Assembly (NCBI RefSeq): GCF_900460535.1
Contig: NZ_UHIL01000001.1
Span: forward strand, 620,001-684,000
Direction of reading: 5' to 3'
DNA length: 64,000 bases
From: Vibrio parahaemolyticus
GTDB taxonomy: Bacteria; Pseudomonadota; Gammaproteobacteria; Enterobacterales; Vibrionaceae
Shown here: positions 27,764 through 39,048 of the stretch, one piece after another
Position numbering within the stretch: the stretch's first letter is position 1
Layout: each line of letters opens with the position of its first letter
The notes under the pieces: generated by a model
Databases searched by the model: none
The model's input: only the letters and a program-made list of their open reading frames with translations
What the model was told of the DNA's origin: nothing
Position numbers and translations under genes: made by a program

Positions 27764-29245
27764 ATGACTAAAGCCATCAGTATGGACGCGCTGCTTTCCC
27801 CTTGGGTGGATTGCCCTAGTTTGGCGTCCGTTCTCGTTTCAGAACTAGAACTTGATAGTCGCAAAGTTCAACCAGGTACAACCTTTGTCGCTATTGTCGG
27901 CCATGTGGTAGATGGACGTAAGTTCATTGCCTCTGCGATTGAAAAAGGCGCCAATGCGGTGATTGCCCAGGCTTGTGATGTGAAAGCGCATGGCACAATC
28001 GACATCATCGATGATATTCCGGTGGTTTATCTCGATGCGCTTGATAAATGTTTATCTGAAATTGCCGGCCAGTTGTACACCTATCCTGATATGAAGTTGA
28101 TTGGTGTGACAGGCACAAACGGTAAAACCACCATCACCCAGCTTATCGCGCAGTGGATTGGGTTAGTTGGTTCAAAAGCAGCAGTGATGGGCACCACAGG
28201 TAATGGTTTCTTAGATGATTTAAAAGAAGCGGCGAACACCACAGGAAACGCGGTGGAAATCCAGCATACGCTGGCTTCTTTGGCCGAACAACAAGCGCAA
28301 TATACGGCGTTAGAAGTGTCTTCTCATGGCTTGATCCAAGGCCGCGTTAAATCCCTTTCCTTTGCTGCTGGCGTATTTACCAACTTGAGCCGAGACCATC
28401 TTGATTATCACGGTACGATGGAAGAGTACGCCAACGCCAAACTAACGCTGTTTACCCAGCATCAATGTGCTCAAGCAATCATCAATGTTGATGACGAAGT
28501 TGGCGCTGCGTGGGCGAAACAACTGAGGAATGCGATTGCCGTTTCTCTTGCTCCTACAACTGAGTTTGAACACGCGCTGTGGGCGAGCCAAGTGGCTTAT
28601 GCTGAATCCGGTATTACGATTCGTTTTGATGGTCAGTTTGGCGAAGGTACGCTGCATGCGCCGTTGATTGGTGAATTCAACGCAGCCAACTTAATGCTGG
28701 CATTTGCGACCTTATTGAGCCTTGGTTTTGATAAGAGCGATTTGCTAGCGACGGCTGCTCAATTGCAGCCGGTGTTAGGCCGAATGGAGCTATTCCAAGC
28801 TGAGCATCGCGCCAAAGTTGTGGTCGATTACGCTCACACGCCTGATGCGCTTGAAAAAGCATTACAAGCACTGCGCGTGCATTGTGACGGACAGCTTTGG
28901 GCTATTTTCGGTTGTGGTGGCGATCGCGATGCGGGTAAGCGTCCAATGATGGCAGAAATCGCTGAGCGTTTGGGTGACAAAGTCGTCTTGACCGATGATA
29001 ACCCGCGCAGTGAAGACCCTGTATTAATCGTCAAAGATATGCTTGCTGGCCTATCCAAACCAGCAGAAGCGATTGTTCAGCATGATCGCTTTAAAGCGCT
29101 TTCTTACGCGTTGGAAAACGCTGCGTCTCAAGACATTATCTTGCTGGCAGGTAAGGGCCACGAAGACTACCAAATTCGTAACGGCGAAACGATTCATTAT
29201 TCCGACCGCGAATCCGCAATGCAGCTTTTAGGATTGTCCTCATGA
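27764..29245 (+). CDS. murE: UDP-MurNAc-tripeptide synthetase MurE (meso-diaminopimelate adding)
   Basis: The 493-residue Mur ligase has the P-loop [10 protein letters not shown], the central [15 protein letters not shown] segment and the DNPRSEDP motif in the C-terminal domain. DNPR is the mark of ligases using meso-diaminopimelate rather than lysine. It adds the third residue of the stem peptide in the cytoplasm. dapB in this window (45.6 kb) helps make that substrate. The stop overlaps murF by four bases. Confidence 0.95.
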   Translation: MTKAISMDALLSPWVDCPSLASVLVSELELDSRKVQPGTTFVAIVGHVVDGRKFIASAIEKGANAVIAQACDVKAHGTIDIIDDIPVVYLDALDKCLSEIAGQLYTYPDMKLIGVTGTNGKTTITQLIAQWIGLVGSKAAVMGTTGNGFLDDLKEAANTTGNAVEIQHTLASLAEQQAQYTALEVSSHGLIQGRVKSLSFAAGVFTNLSRDHLDYHGTMEEYANAKLTLFTQHQCAQAIINVDDEVGAAWAKQLRNAIAVSLAPTTEFEHALWASQVAYAESGITIRFDGQFGEGTLHAPLIGEFNAANLMLAFATLLSLGFDKSDLLATAAQLQPVLGRMELFQAEHRAKVVVDYAHTPDALEKALQALRVHCDGQLWAIFGCGGDRDAGKRPMMAEIAERLGDKVVLTDDNPRSEDPVLIVKDMLAGLSKPAEAIVQHDRFKALSYALENAASQDIILLAGKGHEDYQIRNGETIHYSDRESAMQLLGLSS

Positions 29246-30606
29246 TCAAGGTTACTTTATCTCAAATTGCTGAAATCACTGGCGGAGCGTTATTTGGTAA
29301 CGATCTGACTATCGACGCAGTGTCCACTGACACGCGAACGATCGACAATGGTGCGCTGTTTGTTGCGCTTGTCGGTGAACGATTCGATGCTCATAATTTT
29401 TGTCAGCAAGCATTTGAAGCGGGGGCTGGTGCCTTATTGGTTGAAAAGCGTCTTGATGTGAATGCGCCGCAAGTCGTGGTATCGGATACCAAAATCGCAC
29501 TGGGCGAGTTAGCTTCTTGGGTGCACCATTCTTGCCAAACGCCTACCGTTGCGATAACTGGCAGTTGTGGAAAGACCACGGTGAAAGAGATGGTTGCCAG
29601 CATTCTTCAGCAAAAAGGCAACGTGTTGTTCACGGCTGGTAACTTCAATAATGATATTGGTGTTCCGCTGACCTTGCTGCGTTCTCAGCAAGATGACGAT
29701 TACGCGGTGATTGAGCTAGGCGCAAACCATATTGGTGAAATTGCTTACACTACCCAGCTTGTGAAACCGGATATCGCGCTGGTAAACAATGTTGCGGCGG
29801 CGCATTTGGAAGGCTTTGGTTCTATTGAGGGTGTAAAGCAAGCCAAAGGTGAAATCTATCAAGGGTTACAGGCTGGTGGCATTGCCATCGTCAATCTCGA
29901 TAGTAACGGTGACGCGCTGTGGCAATCGGTTCTTGCAGATAAAAAAGTGATCACTTTCTCGCATAATAATTCGCAAGCGGACTTTTACGCATCGAACGTG
30001 ACAATGAATGAGGAAGGTAAAGCGAGCTTTACTTTGCATATTTCATCAGATTCGCGAGAAATTGAACTGTCACTTGGTATTATTGGTCAACATAACGTTG
30101 CAAATGCTATTGCGGCCTCAATCATTGCGCTACACATGGGGGCAACCGTTGAAGAGATTCAGTTTGGTCTTTTAAACCTTAACAAAGTAAAAGGCCGAGT
30201 GGATGTAGAGCAACTTAGCTCGACGATCAAGTTGATCGATGACAGCTACAATGCAAGCGTACCTGCGATGAAAGCGGCGGTTGATTTGCTTGGGGCGTTT
30301 CACGGTCAGCGCTGGTTGATTTTAGGCAATATGGCGGAATTGGGTGAGGAAAGTCTTGCACTTCACCGTCAAGTCGGGGAACATGCTGCCCCACAAAAAT
30401 TTGAACATGTTCTCACATATGGTGCAGACGCAAAGATCATTAGCGAGCTTTGCCATGGCATTCACTTTGAGACACATCAAGAGATGATTGACTACATCAA
30501 GCAGCATCTAGACCAAACCGTTTCTGACCAACACACTATTTTGGTTAAAGGCGCGAACGGTGCACGTATGTTTGAAGTCGCTGCTGCTTTGAAGGAGTAT
30601 TTTTAA
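29242..30606 (+). CDS. murF: UDP-MurNAc-pentapeptide synthetase MurF
   Basis: A 454-residue Mur ligase with P-loop [10 protein letters not shown], the [12 protein letters not shown] segment typical of MurF, and a [13 protein letters not shown] loop in the C-terminal half. It attaches D-Ala-D-Ala to UDP-MurNAc-tripeptide, the last cytoplasmic step before lipid linkage. D-Ala-D-Ala ligase, which feeds it, is not encoded in this cluster. Overlaps murE by four bases and mraY by one. Confidence 0.95.
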   Translation: MIKVTLSQIAEITGGALFGNDLTIDAVSTDTRTIDNGALFVALVGERFDAHNFCQQAFEAGAGALLVEKRLDVNAPQVVVSDTKIALGELASWVHHSCQTPTVAITGSCGKTTVKEMVASILQQKGNVLFTAGNFNNDIGVPLTLLRSQQDDDYAVIELGANHIGEIAYTTQLVKPDIALVNNVAAAHLEGFGSIEGVKQAKGEIYQGLQAGGIAIVNLDSNGDALWQSVLADKKVITFSHNNSQADFYASNVTMNEEGKASFTLHISSDSREIELSLGIIGQHNVANAIAASIIALHMGATVEEIQFGLLNLNKVKGRVDVEQLSSTIKLIDDSYNASVPAMKAAVDLLGAFHGQRWLILGNMAELGEESLALHRQVGEHAAPQKFEHVLTYGADAKIISELCHGIHFETHQEMIDYIKQHLDQTVSDQHTILVKGANGARMFEVAAALKEYF

Positions 30607-31688
30607 TGATTATTTGGCTTGCCGAGCTGCTACAGCCATACCTGTCTTTTTTCCGATTGTTTGAATACCTGTCTTTTCGAGCAATTCTCAGTGTACTTAC
30701 TGCCCTAGGTCTTTCTCTTTGGATGGGACCTATCATGATCAAGCGTTTGCAAATGCTTCAAATTGGTCAGGTCGTACGTAACGAAGGCCCTGAATCTCAC
30801 TTTAGCAAGCGTGGTACTCCTACTATGGGCGGTATCATGATTTTGGCGGCTATTTCGATCACGATTCTATTGTGGACTGATTTATCCAACCCTTATGTTT
30901 GGGCGGTACTGACGGTGTTGCTAGGTTATGGCGCCGTTGGCTTTGTCGATGATTATCGTAAAGTGGTGCGTAAAAACACCGATGGTTTGATCGCGCGTTG
31001 GAAGTATTTCTGGCAGTCTTTGATCGCATTTGTTGTGGCATTTGCTCTATACGCTTATGGTAAAGACACAGCAGCGACGCAGCTTGTCGTGCCATTCTTT
31101 AAAGACGTGATGCCACAGCTTGGTCTGATGTACATCATTCTGACTTACTTCGTTATTGTTGGCACCAGTAATGCGGTAAACCTCACCGATGGCTTAGATG
31201 GTTTGGCTATCATGCCGACGGTACTGGTTGCTGCAGGCTTTGCCGTTATCGCTTGGGCGACTGGTAACGTTAACTTTTCTGAATATCTGCACATCCCATA
31301 TCTACCACACGCCTCTGAGCTTGTTGTGGTATGTACGGCGATTGTGGGCGCGGGTCTTGGGTTCTTATGGTTCAACACCTATCCAGCACAAGTATTTATG
31401 GGTGACGTAGGCTCTCTTGCGCTAGGTGGTGCACTAGGCACTATCGCTGTTTTGGTTCGTCAAGAATTGGTGCTGGTTATCATGGGCGGTGTGTTTGTTA
31501 TGGAAACACTGTCTGTAATCCTCCAAGTCGGTTCATACAAGCTGCGCGGTCAACGCATTTTCCGCATGGCACCAATTCATCATCACTACGAATTAAAAGG
31601 TTGGCCAGAACCTCGTGTAATCGTGCGATTCTGGATAATTTCTATGGTTCTTGTTCTGATTGGTCTTGCGACATTGAAAGTGCGTTAA
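30606..31688 (+). CDS. mraY: Phospho-MurNAc-pentapeptide translocase MraY
   Basis: The 360-residue protein equals E. coli MraY in length and has about ten membrane helices. Catalytic signatures include GTPTMGG near residue 70, GFVDDYRK near 115 and [10 protein letters not shown] near 190, plus the HHHYELKGW loop near the end. It transfers phospho-MurNAc-pentapeptide to undecaprenyl phosphate, making lipid I at the inner membrane. One-base overlap with murF. Confidence 0.96.
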   Translation: MIIWLAELLQPYLSFFRLFEYLSFRAILSVLTALGLSLWMGPIMIKRLQMLQIGQVVRNEGPESHFSKRGTPTMGGIMILAAISITILLWTDLSNPYVWAVLTVLLGYGAVGFVDDYRKVVRKNTDGLIARWKYFWQSLIAFVVAFALYAYGKDTAATQLVVPFFKDVMPQLGLMYIILTYFVIVGTSNAVNLTDGLDGLAIMPTVLVAAGFAVIAWATGNVNFSEYLHIPYLPHASELVVVCTAIVGAGLGFLWFNTYPAQVFMGDVGSLALGGALGTIAVLVRQELVLVIMGGVFVMETLSVILQVGSYKLRGQRIFRMAPIHHHYELKGWPEPRVIVRFWIISMVLVLIGLATLKVR

Positions 31689-31727
31689 ACGCACTTTCCA
31701 AGAACAAGCAATACAGTGTGATCACAT

Positions 31728-33041
31728 ATGGAACGTTGGCAAAACATACATAACGTTGTCGTCGTAGGGCTCGGTATTACCGGGCTCTCTGTCGTTAAAC
31801 ACCTCCGAAAAACTCAGCCGCAATTGACGGTTAAAGTTATTGATACGCGTGACAATCCGCCAGGCGCCGAGCGTCTGCCTGAACAGGTTGAACTACACCG
31901 TGGTGGTTGGAACACTCAGTGGCTTGCAGAAGCTGACTTGGTGGTGACCAACCCTGGTATTGCGTTAGCTACACCAGAGATACAAACGGTGCTAGCGAAA
32001 GGCACGCCTGTCGTGGGGGACATCGAGTTGTTTGCTTGGGCTGTGAATAAGCCAGTGGTGGCCATCACGGGTTCAAACGGCAAGAGCACGGTGACAGATT
32101 TAACTGGTGTGATGGCGAAAGCGGCAGGATTGACGGTGGGTGTCGGCGGTAACATTGGCGTGCCTGCACTGGAGCTGCTTGAGCAAGATGCGGATTTGTA
32201 TGTACTGGAACTTTCAAGTTTTCAGTTGGAAACGACGTCGAGTTTGAAACTCAAAGCGGCGGCATTTCTTAACCTTTCCGAAGATCATATGGATCGCTAC
32301 GAAGGTATGGCAGATTATCGCGCTGCTAAGTTGCGTATTTTTGATCATGCAGAGTTAGCCGTGGTTAACCGTGATGACCAAGAGACCTACCCAGAGGTTG
32401 AGATGCCCGTGGTTACGTTTGGCAGCGATGAGCAAGCTTACGGCCTTGAAGTCGATGGTTCTCGCACATGGTTACTTGATCATGGTCAGCGCGTCATCGC
32501 CAGCGATGAATTGAAACTTGTCGGCAAACATAACTTAGCGAACGCTCTCGTCGTGTTGGCTCTGCTCAAAGCTGCAGGTGTTGATTACCACAACGCTTTG
32601 AATGCACTTAAAAATTACACTGGACTGACACATCGATGCCAGGTGGTTGCGGATAATCGTGGCGTAAAATGGGTGAATGACTCTAAAGCAACTAATATCG
32701 CAAGCACTATGGCTGCGCTATCAGGATTAGAGTCGACCGGTAAACTTTATCTGCTCGTTGGTGGTGTCGGTAAAGGCGCGGACTTCACGCCATTAAAACC
32801 GATCTTTGCAACGCTTAACCTACAACTGTGCTGTTTTGGCCTAGATGGCGATGAATTTATGCCACTACATGAGTCAGCAATCCGTTTCAACACCATGGAA
32901 GATGTGATTCAACAAATATCTTCGCAGTTAAAATCTGGTGATATGGTGATGCTGTCTCCCGCATGTGCTAGCTTTGATCAATTCGACAATTTTATGGCAA
33001 GAGGCGATGCATTTGCTGTTCTTGCTCAGAAATATGCATAA
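31728..33041 (+). CDS. murD: UDP-MurNAc-alanine:D-glutamate ligase MurD
   Basis: This 437-residue ligase starts with a Rossmann-like UDP-binding domain ([12 protein letters not shown]), then P-loop [10 protein letters not shown], then HLDRYE-like [12 protein letters not shown] and the C-terminal VNDSKATN motif. It adds D-glutamate as the second stem-peptide residue. Placed between mraY and ftsW with short gaps, in standard dcw order. Confidence 0.95.
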   Translation: MERWQNIHNVVVVGLGITGLSVVKHLRKTQPQLTVKVIDTRDNPPGAERLPEQVELHRGGWNTQWLAEADLVVTNPGIALATPEIQTVLAKGTPVVGDIELFAWAVNKPVVAITGSNGKSTVTDLTGVMAKAAGLTVGVGGNIGVPALELLEQDADLYVLELSSFQLETTSSLKLKAAAFLNLSEDHMDRYEGMADYRAAKLRIFDHAELAVVNRDDQETYPEVEMPVVTFGSDEQAYGLEVDGSRTWLLDHGQRVIASDELKLVGKHNLANALVVLALLKAAGVDYHNALNALKNYTGLTHRCQVVADNRGVKWVNDSKATNIASTMAALSGLESTGKLYLLVGGVGKGADFTPLKPIFATLNLQLCCFGLDGDEFMPLHESAIRFNTMEDVIQQISSQLKSGDMVMLSPACASFDQFDNFMARGDAFAVLAQKYA

Positions 33042-33059
33042 CTAAAGGTTACTCGTTTC

Positions 33060-34256
33060 GTGGGTTTAAGTAACGTTAAACACAACATTGGTAATTGGCT
33101 TAAGCATCCTGCGCCAGAAGCGCTGTTTGATCGCCAGTTGGTGTGGATTGCGTTGGGTTTGATGTTGACTGGTTTGATTATGGTGACCTCTGCGTCTTTC
33201 CCAATCAGCTCACGATTGACCGATCAGCCGTTCCACTTCATGTTCCGTCATGCCACCTTCTTAGTGTTGGCGATCGGGACCTCTGCGGTGATACTTCAAG
33301 TACCTTTAGAGCAATGGTTTAAGAAAAGTCATTACTTGCTTTGGGTCTCATTCGGCTTGCTGATTGTTGTACTTCTTGCAGGTAAGTCAGTAAACGGCGC
33401 CTCTCGTTGGATTCCGCTTGGTCTGTTCAACTTACAGCCTGCCGAAGTTGCGAAGCTATCGCTGTTCATCTTCATGTCCGGTTATTTAGTCCGTAAGCAA
33501 GATGAAGTGCGCCAGACCTTCTTTGGCGGCTTTATGAAGCCAATCATGGTGTTTGCTTTCTTCGCCGTCTTGTTACTTGGTCAGCCGGATTTGGGTACCG
33601 TCGTTGTAATGCTGGTTACTCTGTTTGGCATGTTATTTATCGCGGGCGCGAAGCTAACCCAGTTCCTGGCCCTGATGATTGCAGGTATTGGCGCTGTCGT
33701 CGGTTTGATCTTGGTAGAACCGTACCGTATGCGCCGTGTTACTTCGTTTCTTGACCCATGGGAAGATCCGTTCGGTAGCGGCTATCAGTTGACTCAATCT
33801 TTGATGGCGTTTGGGCGCGGAGAATGGTTTGGTCAAGGGTTAGGGAACTCAATTCAAAAACTAGAATACCTACCAGAAGCGCACACCGACTTTGTATTTG
33901 CGGTATTGGCTGAAGAGCTTGGTTTCGTCGGTGTTGTTTTAGTGCTGATGTTGATTTTTAGCTTGGTACTTAAAGCTGTGTATATCGGCAAACGCGCTTT
34001 TGAAGAAGGCGAGATGTTTGGTGGTTACTTAGCGTTTGGTATTGGTATTTGGTTTGCGTTTCAAACCATGGTCAATGTGGGCGCAGCCGCTGGTATTGTT
34101 CCAACCAAAGGTTTGACGCTTCCACTAATCAGTTATGGTGGTTCCAGTCTGATTATTATGTCCGTTGCAGTGTCCATATTGCTGCGTATCGATCACGAAT
34201 GCCGCTTGAAACGCGCGCAACAACAATCAGAACAACAGACGAATGAAACAGAATAA
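33060..34256 (+). CDS. ftsW: Septal peptidoglycan glycosyltransferase FtsW
   Basis: The 398-residue SEDS protein has about ten membrane helices, with [13 protein letters not shown] and [14 protein letters not shown] in the large periplasmic loop and [10 protein letters not shown] near the end. FtsW polymerises lipid II at the septum in partnership with FtsI. The start is a GTG 18 bases after murD with AAGG upstream. Its 3' end overlaps murG by 14 bases. Confidence 0.95.
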   Translation: MGLSNVKHNIGNWLKHPAPEALFDRQLVWIALGLMLTGLIMVTSASFPISSRLTDQPFHFMFRHATFLVLAIGTSAVILQVPLEQWFKKSHYLLWVSFGLLIVVLLAGKSVNGASRWIPLGLFNLQPAEVAKLSLFIFMSGYLVRKQDEVRQTFFGGFMKPIMVFAFFAVLLLGQPDLGTVVVMLVTLFGMLFIAGAKLTQFLALMIAGIGAVVGLILVEPYRMRRVTSFLDPWEDPFGSGYQLTQSLMAFGRGEWFGQGLGNSIQKLEYLPEAHTDFVFAVLAEELGFVGVVLVLMLIFSLVLKAVYIGKRAFEEGEMFGGYLAFGIGIWFAFQTMVNVGAAAGIVPTKGLTLPLISYGGSSLIIMSVAVSILLRIDHECRLKRAQQQSEQQTNETE

Positions 34257-35310
34257 ACGTTTGATGGTGATGGCTGGTGGTACCGGCGGTCACGTATTCC
34301 CAGGTTTGGCGGTGGCAAAGCAGCTTCAAGAACAGGGTTGGGAGATCCGTTGGTTAGGCACAGCGGATCGAATGGAAGCCGATTTGGTGCCAAAGCATGG
34401 TATTGAGATCGACTTTATCAAAGTAAAAGGTCTGCGAGGCCAAGGCGTTAAACGTCTTTTAGCTGCCCCTTTTCAAATTATTAATGCCATCATGCAAGCG
34501 CGAGCGCACCTGAAGCGCTGGCAGCCGGATGCCGTTTTAGGTATGGGCGGCTATGTGAGTGGTCCGGGTGGTATCGCGGCTTGGTTAAGCGGTATCCCGG
34601 TTGTTCTACACGAACAAAACGCGGTTGCAGGTTTAACAAATCAATGGCTATCAAAGATCGCTAAGAAAGTCTTTCAAGCGTTTCCCGGCGCATTTCCTTC
34701 TGCGGCGGTTGTCGGTAACCCAGTACGTGAAGATGTGACTCAACTTGAAGAGCCGTCAGTACGTATGCAAGATCGCCAGGATCCTATTCGAATCTTGGTG
34801 ATGGGCGGAAGCCAGGGTGCGCGTATTCTTAATCAGACTCTTCCCGCGGTAATGGCAAATCTTGGTGAAACGTACTGCATTCGTCATCAGGCAGGTAAGG
34901 GCGCAGCTCAAGAAGTACAGGCGGCTTATCAGGAGCACAAGGTGAGCAATGCTGAAGTAACCGAATTTATCGATGATGTGGCCGAAGCCTATGCATGGGC
35001 TGATTTACTGGTGTGCCGTTCAGGCGCACTGACGGTATCCGAAGTGTCTGCTGCTGGTGTCGGCGCTATTTTTGTTCCGTTTATGCATAAAGACCGTCAA
35101 CAGGCACTGAATGCCGACCACTTAGTGGAATGCGGTGCTGCGAAGATGATTGAACAACCTGATTTAACCGTGGAGTCTTTGACTCAACAGATCCAACAAT
35201 TGGATCGCCAAGCTTTACTTTCAATGGCTCAAAAGGCACGCAGTGCCGCAAAATTAGATGCTGACAAAGTTGTCGCACAAGCCATTGTCGCTTTGACCGA
35301 AAAGCGTTAA
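34243..35310 (+). CDS. murG: Lipid II synthase MurG
   Basis: A 355-residue GT-B glycosyltransferase (E. coli 355). The N-terminal [10 protein letters not shown] loop, [11 protein letters not shown] and GGSQGAR motifs are in order, with a [10 protein letters not shown] segment in the UDP-GlcNAc domain. It adds GlcNAc to lipid I on the cytoplasmic face of the inner membrane. Overlaps ftsW by 14 bases. Confidence 0.96.
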   Translation: MKQNKRLMVMAGGTGGHVFPGLAVAKQLQEQGWEIRWLGTADRMEADLVPKHGIEIDFIKVKGLRGQGVKRLLAAPFQIINAIMQARAHLKRWQPDAVLGMGGYVSGPGGIAAWLSGIPVVLHEQNAVAGLTNQWLSKIAKKVFQAFPGAFPSAAVVGNPVREDVTQLEEPSVRMQDRQDPIRILVMGGSQGARILNQTLPAVMANLGETYCIRHQAGKGAAQEVQAAYQEHKVSNAEVTEFIDDVAEAYAWADLLVCRSGALTVSEVSAAGVGAIFVPFMHKDRQQALNADHLVECGAAKMIEQPDLTVESLTQQIQQLDRQALLSMAQKARSAAKLDADKVVAQAIVALTEKR

Positions 35311-35332
35311 CGAATTATTGAGAATCGAATTA

Positions 35333-36790
35333 ATGACTATCCAACATACACAAGACTTAGCTCAGATTCGCGCGATGGTACCAGAAATGCGTCGCGTGAA
35401 ATGCATCCACTTCATCGGTATCGGTGGTGCGGGCATGAGCGGCATTGCTGAAGTTCTTCTAAACGAAGGTTATGAAATCACGGGTTCAGACTTGTCTGAA
35501 AACCCAGTAACCGAGCGCTTAGTGTCGAAAGGGGCAACCGTATTTATTGGTCACCAAGCAAGTAATGTCGAAAAGGCTAGTGTGGTAGTCGTTTCCACCG
35601 CGATTAACGAAGAAAACCCTGAAGTCATGGCGGCTCGTGAATTGCGTATTCCTATTGTTCGCCGAGCAGAAATGCTGGCTGAACTGATGCGATTCCGTCA
35701 TGGTATCGCTGTTGCGGGTACACATGGTAAAACCACCACCACAGCACTAGTCACACAAATCTATTCCGAAGCAGGCCTTGATCCTACGTTTGTAAACGGC
35801 GGTCTAGTAAAGAGCGCGGGCACCAATGCGCGCTTGGGCTCTAGCCGTATTCTGATTGCAGAAGCGGATGAGAGCGACGCCTCTTTCTTGCACCTGCAAC
35901 CTATGGTGAGCATCGTTACCAACATCGAAGCTGACCACATGGATACCTACGGTGGTGACTTCGAAACATTGAAACAAACCTTCATTGATTTTCTTCACAA
36001 CCTGCCGTTTTATGGCCAAGCCATTGTCTGTATCGATGATCCAGTGATTCGTGAGCTGATTCCGCGTATTAGCCGTCAAGTGATCACCTACGGCTTTTCT
36101 GACGATGCGGACGTACGTATCGAAAATTATCATCAAGAAGGTCAGCAAGGTAAATTTACAGTAGTACGTAAAGGTCGAGCTAACCTCGATATCACGCTAA
36201 ACATTCCAGGCCGTCACAATGCGTTGAACGCATCAGCAGCAATAGCGGTCGCAACGGAAGACGACATTGAAGATGACGCGATTCTAAAAGCGATGGCGGG
36301 TACTCAAGGTACTGGTCGCCGTTTTGATCACCTTGGTGAGTTTGATACAGGTAACGGTCATGCGATGTTAGTCGATGATTACGGTCATCACCCAACGGAA
36401 GTTGACGTCACCATTAATGCAGCTCGCAGTGGTTGGCAAGATAAGCGATTGGTTATGATTTTCCAACCACATCGTTACAGTCGCACTCGTGACCTTTACG
36501 ATGATTTTGCAAACGTGCTTGAGCAGGTTGATGTATTGATCATGCTTGACGTGTATGCCGCGGGTGAAAAACCGATTGCCGGCGCGGATGGACGCTCTTT
36601 GTGCCGTACGATTCGCAGCCGAGGTAAAGTAGATCCGATTTTTGTTCCAGAAATCGAGCAATTACCATCAGTTTTGGCTAACGTTATACAAGACGGCGAC
36701 CTAATTTTAACGCAAGGTGCTGGTGATGTTGGTAAAGTTGCCAAACAGCTGGCTAATCTTGAGTTAAATATAAACAAGATGCTTGGATAA
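35333..36790 (+). CDS. murC: UDP-MurNAc:L-alanine ligase MurC
   Basis: The 485-residue protein has the [18 protein letters not shown] dinucleotide-like loop, the P-loop [20 protein letters not shown] and the C-terminal DYGHHPTEV motif. It adds L-alanine to UDP-MurNAc, starting the stem peptide. The ATG at 35333 matches the family N-terminus better than a TTG at 35318. After it the E. coli order would give ddlB; here a 190-base gap with a promoter leads to ftsQ. Confidence 0.95.
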   Translation: MTIQHTQDLAQIRAMVPEMRRVKCIHFIGIGGAGMSGIAEVLLNEGYEITGSDLSENPVTERLVSKGATVFIGHQASNVEKASVVVVSTAINEENPEVMAARELRIPIVRRAEMLAELMRFRHGIAVAGTHGKTTTTALVTQIYSEAGLDPTFVNGGLVKSAGTNARLGSSRILIAEADESDASFLHLQPMVSIVTNIEADHMDTYGGDFETLKQTFIDFLHNLPFYGQAIVCIDDPVIRELIPRISRQVITYGFSDDADVRIENYHQEGQQGKFTVVRKGRANLDITLNIPGRHNALNASAAIAVATEDDIEDDAILKAMAGTQGTGRRFDHLGEFDTGNGHAMLVDDYGHHPTEVDVTINAARSGWQDKRLVMIFQPHRYSRTRDLYDDFANVLEQVDVLIMLDVYAAGEKPIAGADGRSLCRTIRSRGKVDPIFVPEIEQLPSVLANVIQDGDLILTQGAGDVGKVAKQLANLELNINKMLG

Positions 36791-36872
36791 GTCAGAGTGA
36801 TGACGCAAAGAACAGATAAGACTCAGATCTCGATTTTGCGTCAAGATCGTTGTGATTTATTGTTATCAGTGT

Positions 36873-36900
36873 TTGATAGTTTACAAGAGCTCAGTATAAT
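36873..36900 (+). promoter_or_regulatory. Promoter for ftsQ-ftsA-ftsZ
   Basis: TTGATA (36873-36878), a 16-bp spacer and a perfect TATAAT (36895-36900) lie in the murC-ftsQ gap, 80 bases before ftsQ. This is one of the best sigma70 matches in the window. Confidence 0.65.
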
Positions 36901-36980
36901 CCCAAGGTTAAAGTCAATACTTTTGCCGATACGATATTATGCGGTGAAAAGTACACGACAAAAGTCAGGAAACGAAGACG

Positions 36981-37763
36981 TTGTTGAATATTGCACTTAA
37001 TGAAGAGCGACTAAACACGGACAATAACCGTGGTCGCCAAGATAAAATCTTGGGTGCGCTATTTTTCGTTGTGGTTGTGACCTTAATTAGTTCTGTTTTG
37101 TACTCGGCGATTAGTTGGATGTGGGATGACCAAAGGTTACCTCTCTCCAAAATAGTGCTTCAAGGTAAATTGGAGTACGTCAAAGCTGACGATGTTCAGG
37201 CTGCATTTAGTCGAATAGATCACATCGGTACATTCATGTCTCAGGATATTGATGTATTACAGCAAAGTGTTGAAGCATTGCCGTGGGTTGCTCATGCAGC
37301 GATTCGCAAGCAGTGGCCCGATACAGTAAAAGTTTTCTTAACAGAGCATCAACCCGAAGCCATTTGGAATGGCAACGAACTATTAGATAAAAACGGTTTG
37401 GTTTTCGATGGTGATGTTGCTTTGTTAAAGGACGAGAAAGTTAAGTTGTATGGACCCAAAGACACTGGCCCGGAAGTGTTACAAACTTACCGCGAACTGA
37501 GTCCTAAGTTTCAACAATTGGGTTTAGCGATATCGTCTCTGGTGTTAAACGAGCGACGAGCTTGGCAAATCATCCTAGATAACGGTATTCGATTAGAGCT
37601 TGGTAAAGAGTCTCTTCTTGAGCGTATAGAGCGCTTTTTTTCGCTCTATAACAAGCTTGGCAGTGACACGCAACGAATCAGTTATATCGATCTCAGGTAC
37701 GATACAGGAGCCGCAGTCGGTTGGTTTCCTGAAGAAGAGTTAGAAGAGAGTACAGATGACTAA
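36981..37763 (+). CDS. ftsQ: Cell division protein FtsQ
   Basis: The 260-residue bitopic protein has a short cytoplasmic tail, one membrane helix (about 24-47), a POTRA domain (LSKIVLQGKLEYVKADDVQAAF onward in pieces, about 54-125) and a beta domain. It joins FtsL and FtsB in the divisome and links early and late division proteins. The start is a TTG; GGAAACG upstream is a modest ribosome site and no in-frame ATG precedes the helix, so the exact start is uncertain. Overlaps ftsA by eight bases. Confidence 0.92.
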   Translation: MLNIALNEERLNTDNNRGRQDKILGALFFVVVVTLISSVLYSAISWMWDDQRLPLSKIVLQGKLEYVKADDVQAAFSRIDHIGTFMSQDIDVLQQSVEALPWVAHAAIRKQWPDTVKVFLTEHQPEAIWNGNELLDKNGLVFDGDVALLKDEKVKLYGPKDTGPEVLQTYRELSPKFQQLGLAISSLVLNERRAWQIILDNGIRLELGKESLLERIERFFSLYNKLGSDTQRISYIDLRYDTGAAVGWFPEEELEESTDD

Positions 37764-39018
37764 GGCCGCAGATGACAACATTATTGTTGGTCTTGATATA
37801 GGCACTGCAACCGTATCAGCTCTAGTGGGTGAGATTCTACCTGATGGCCAAATTAATATTATTGGTGCGGGTAGTAGCCCTTCGCGTGGCATGGATAAAG
37901 GTGGCGTGAATGACTTGGAGTCGGTTGTAAAATCAGTACAACGTGCAATTGATCAAGCTGAGCTAATGGCCGAGTGCCAAATCAGCCGAGTCTTCATTTC
38001 GTTGTCTGGTAAGCATATCGCAAGCCGAATTGAAAAAGGCATGGGCACCATATCAGACGAGGAAGTTTCTCAAGAAGATATGGACAGAGCGATCCATACC
38101 GCGAAATCAATTAAAATCGGTGATGAACAGCGAATCCTTCACGTGATTCCTCAAGAGTTCACCATCGACTATCAAGAAGGGATCAAAAACCCTCTTGGTT
38201 TATCAGGGGTAAGAATGGAAGTCAGTGTCCATCTTATCTCGTGTCATAATGACATGGCACGCAATATTATTAAGGCAGTAGAGCGCTGCGGCCTTAAAGT
38301 AGAGCAACTTGTGTTTTCAGGGCTTGCTGCAAGTAATGCGGTAATCACCGAGGATGAAAGAGAGCTCGGAGTTTGTGTGGTAGATATTGGCGCCGGCACG
38401 ATGGATGTGGCTATCTGGACTGGTGGTGCGTTACGTCACACAGAAGTATTTTCGTACGCAGGAAATGCTGTAACGAGCGATATTGCTTTTGCTTTTGGTA
38501 CGCCAGTGAGCGATGCTGAAGAAATAAAAGTCAAATATGGCTGTGCTTTGAGTGAACTGGTCAGTAAGGATGACACGGTTAATGTCCCAAGCGTAGGAGG
38601 ACGTCCTTCACGTAGTCTACAGCGTCAGACTTTATCTGAAGTGATTGAGCCACGATACTCTGAGCTTATGGGATTAGTTAACCAAACTATCGACTCTGTA
38701 CAAGCGAAACTGCGCGAAGAGGGCATTAAGCACCATCTTGCTGCGGGTGTAGTTCTAACCGGCGGTGCTGCGCAAATTGACGGAGTAGTAGAATGTGCGG
38801 AGCGCGTATTCCGCAATCAAGTAAGGGTCGGCAAACCGCTCGAAGTCAGCGGGCTAACTGACTATGTAAAAGAGCCGTACCATTCTACGGCAGTTGGATT
38901 ACTTCATTACGCAAGAGACATGCAGTCTAGCGACGATAGCGATTACAATGAACCTAAACGCTCATCTGTTACTGGCTTTTTCGATAAATTGCGTAATTGG
39001 ATACAAAAAGAGTTTTAA
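37756..39018 (+). CDS. ftsA: Cell division protein FtsA
   Basis: A 420-residue actin-like ATPase, the same length as E. coli FtsA. It shows the phosphate-1 loop VGLDIGTATV, the phosphate-2 segment VVDIGAGTMDVAI and the adenosine motif VLTGGAAQIDG. The last residues (FFDKLRNWIQKEF) form the amphipathic membrane-targeting helix. It tethers FtsZ polymers to the inner membrane and recruits later division proteins. Overlaps ftsQ by eight bases. Confidence 0.97.
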   Translation: MTKAADDNIIVGLDIGTATVSALVGEILPDGQINIIGAGSSPSRGMDKGGVNDLESVVKSVQRAIDQAELMAECQISRVFISLSGKHIASRIEKGMGTISDEEVSQEDMDRAIHTAKSIKIGDEQRILHVIPQEFTIDYQEGIKNPLGLSGVRMEVSVHLISCHNDMARNIIKAVERCGLKVEQLVFSGLAASNAVITEDERELGVCVVDIGAGTMDVAIWTGGALRHTEVFSYAGNAVTSDIAFAFGTPVSDAEEIKVKYGCALSELVSKDDTVNVPSVGGRPSRSLQRQTLSEVIEPRYSELMGLVNQTIDSVQAKLREEGIKHHLAAGVVLTGGAAQIDGVVECAERVFRNQVRVGKPLEVSGLTDYVKEPYHSTAVGLLHYARDMQSSDDSDYNEPKRSSVTGFFDKLRNWIQKEF

Positions 39019-39048
39019 CCTGAGTTGCAGGATAAACGGAGACAACAC

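Noticed and set aside
36797..37000. A 67-codon frame between murC and ftsQ as a ddlB remnant
   Set aside because: It shows no ATP-grasp ligase motif, covers the ftsQ promoter and overlaps the ftsQ start.
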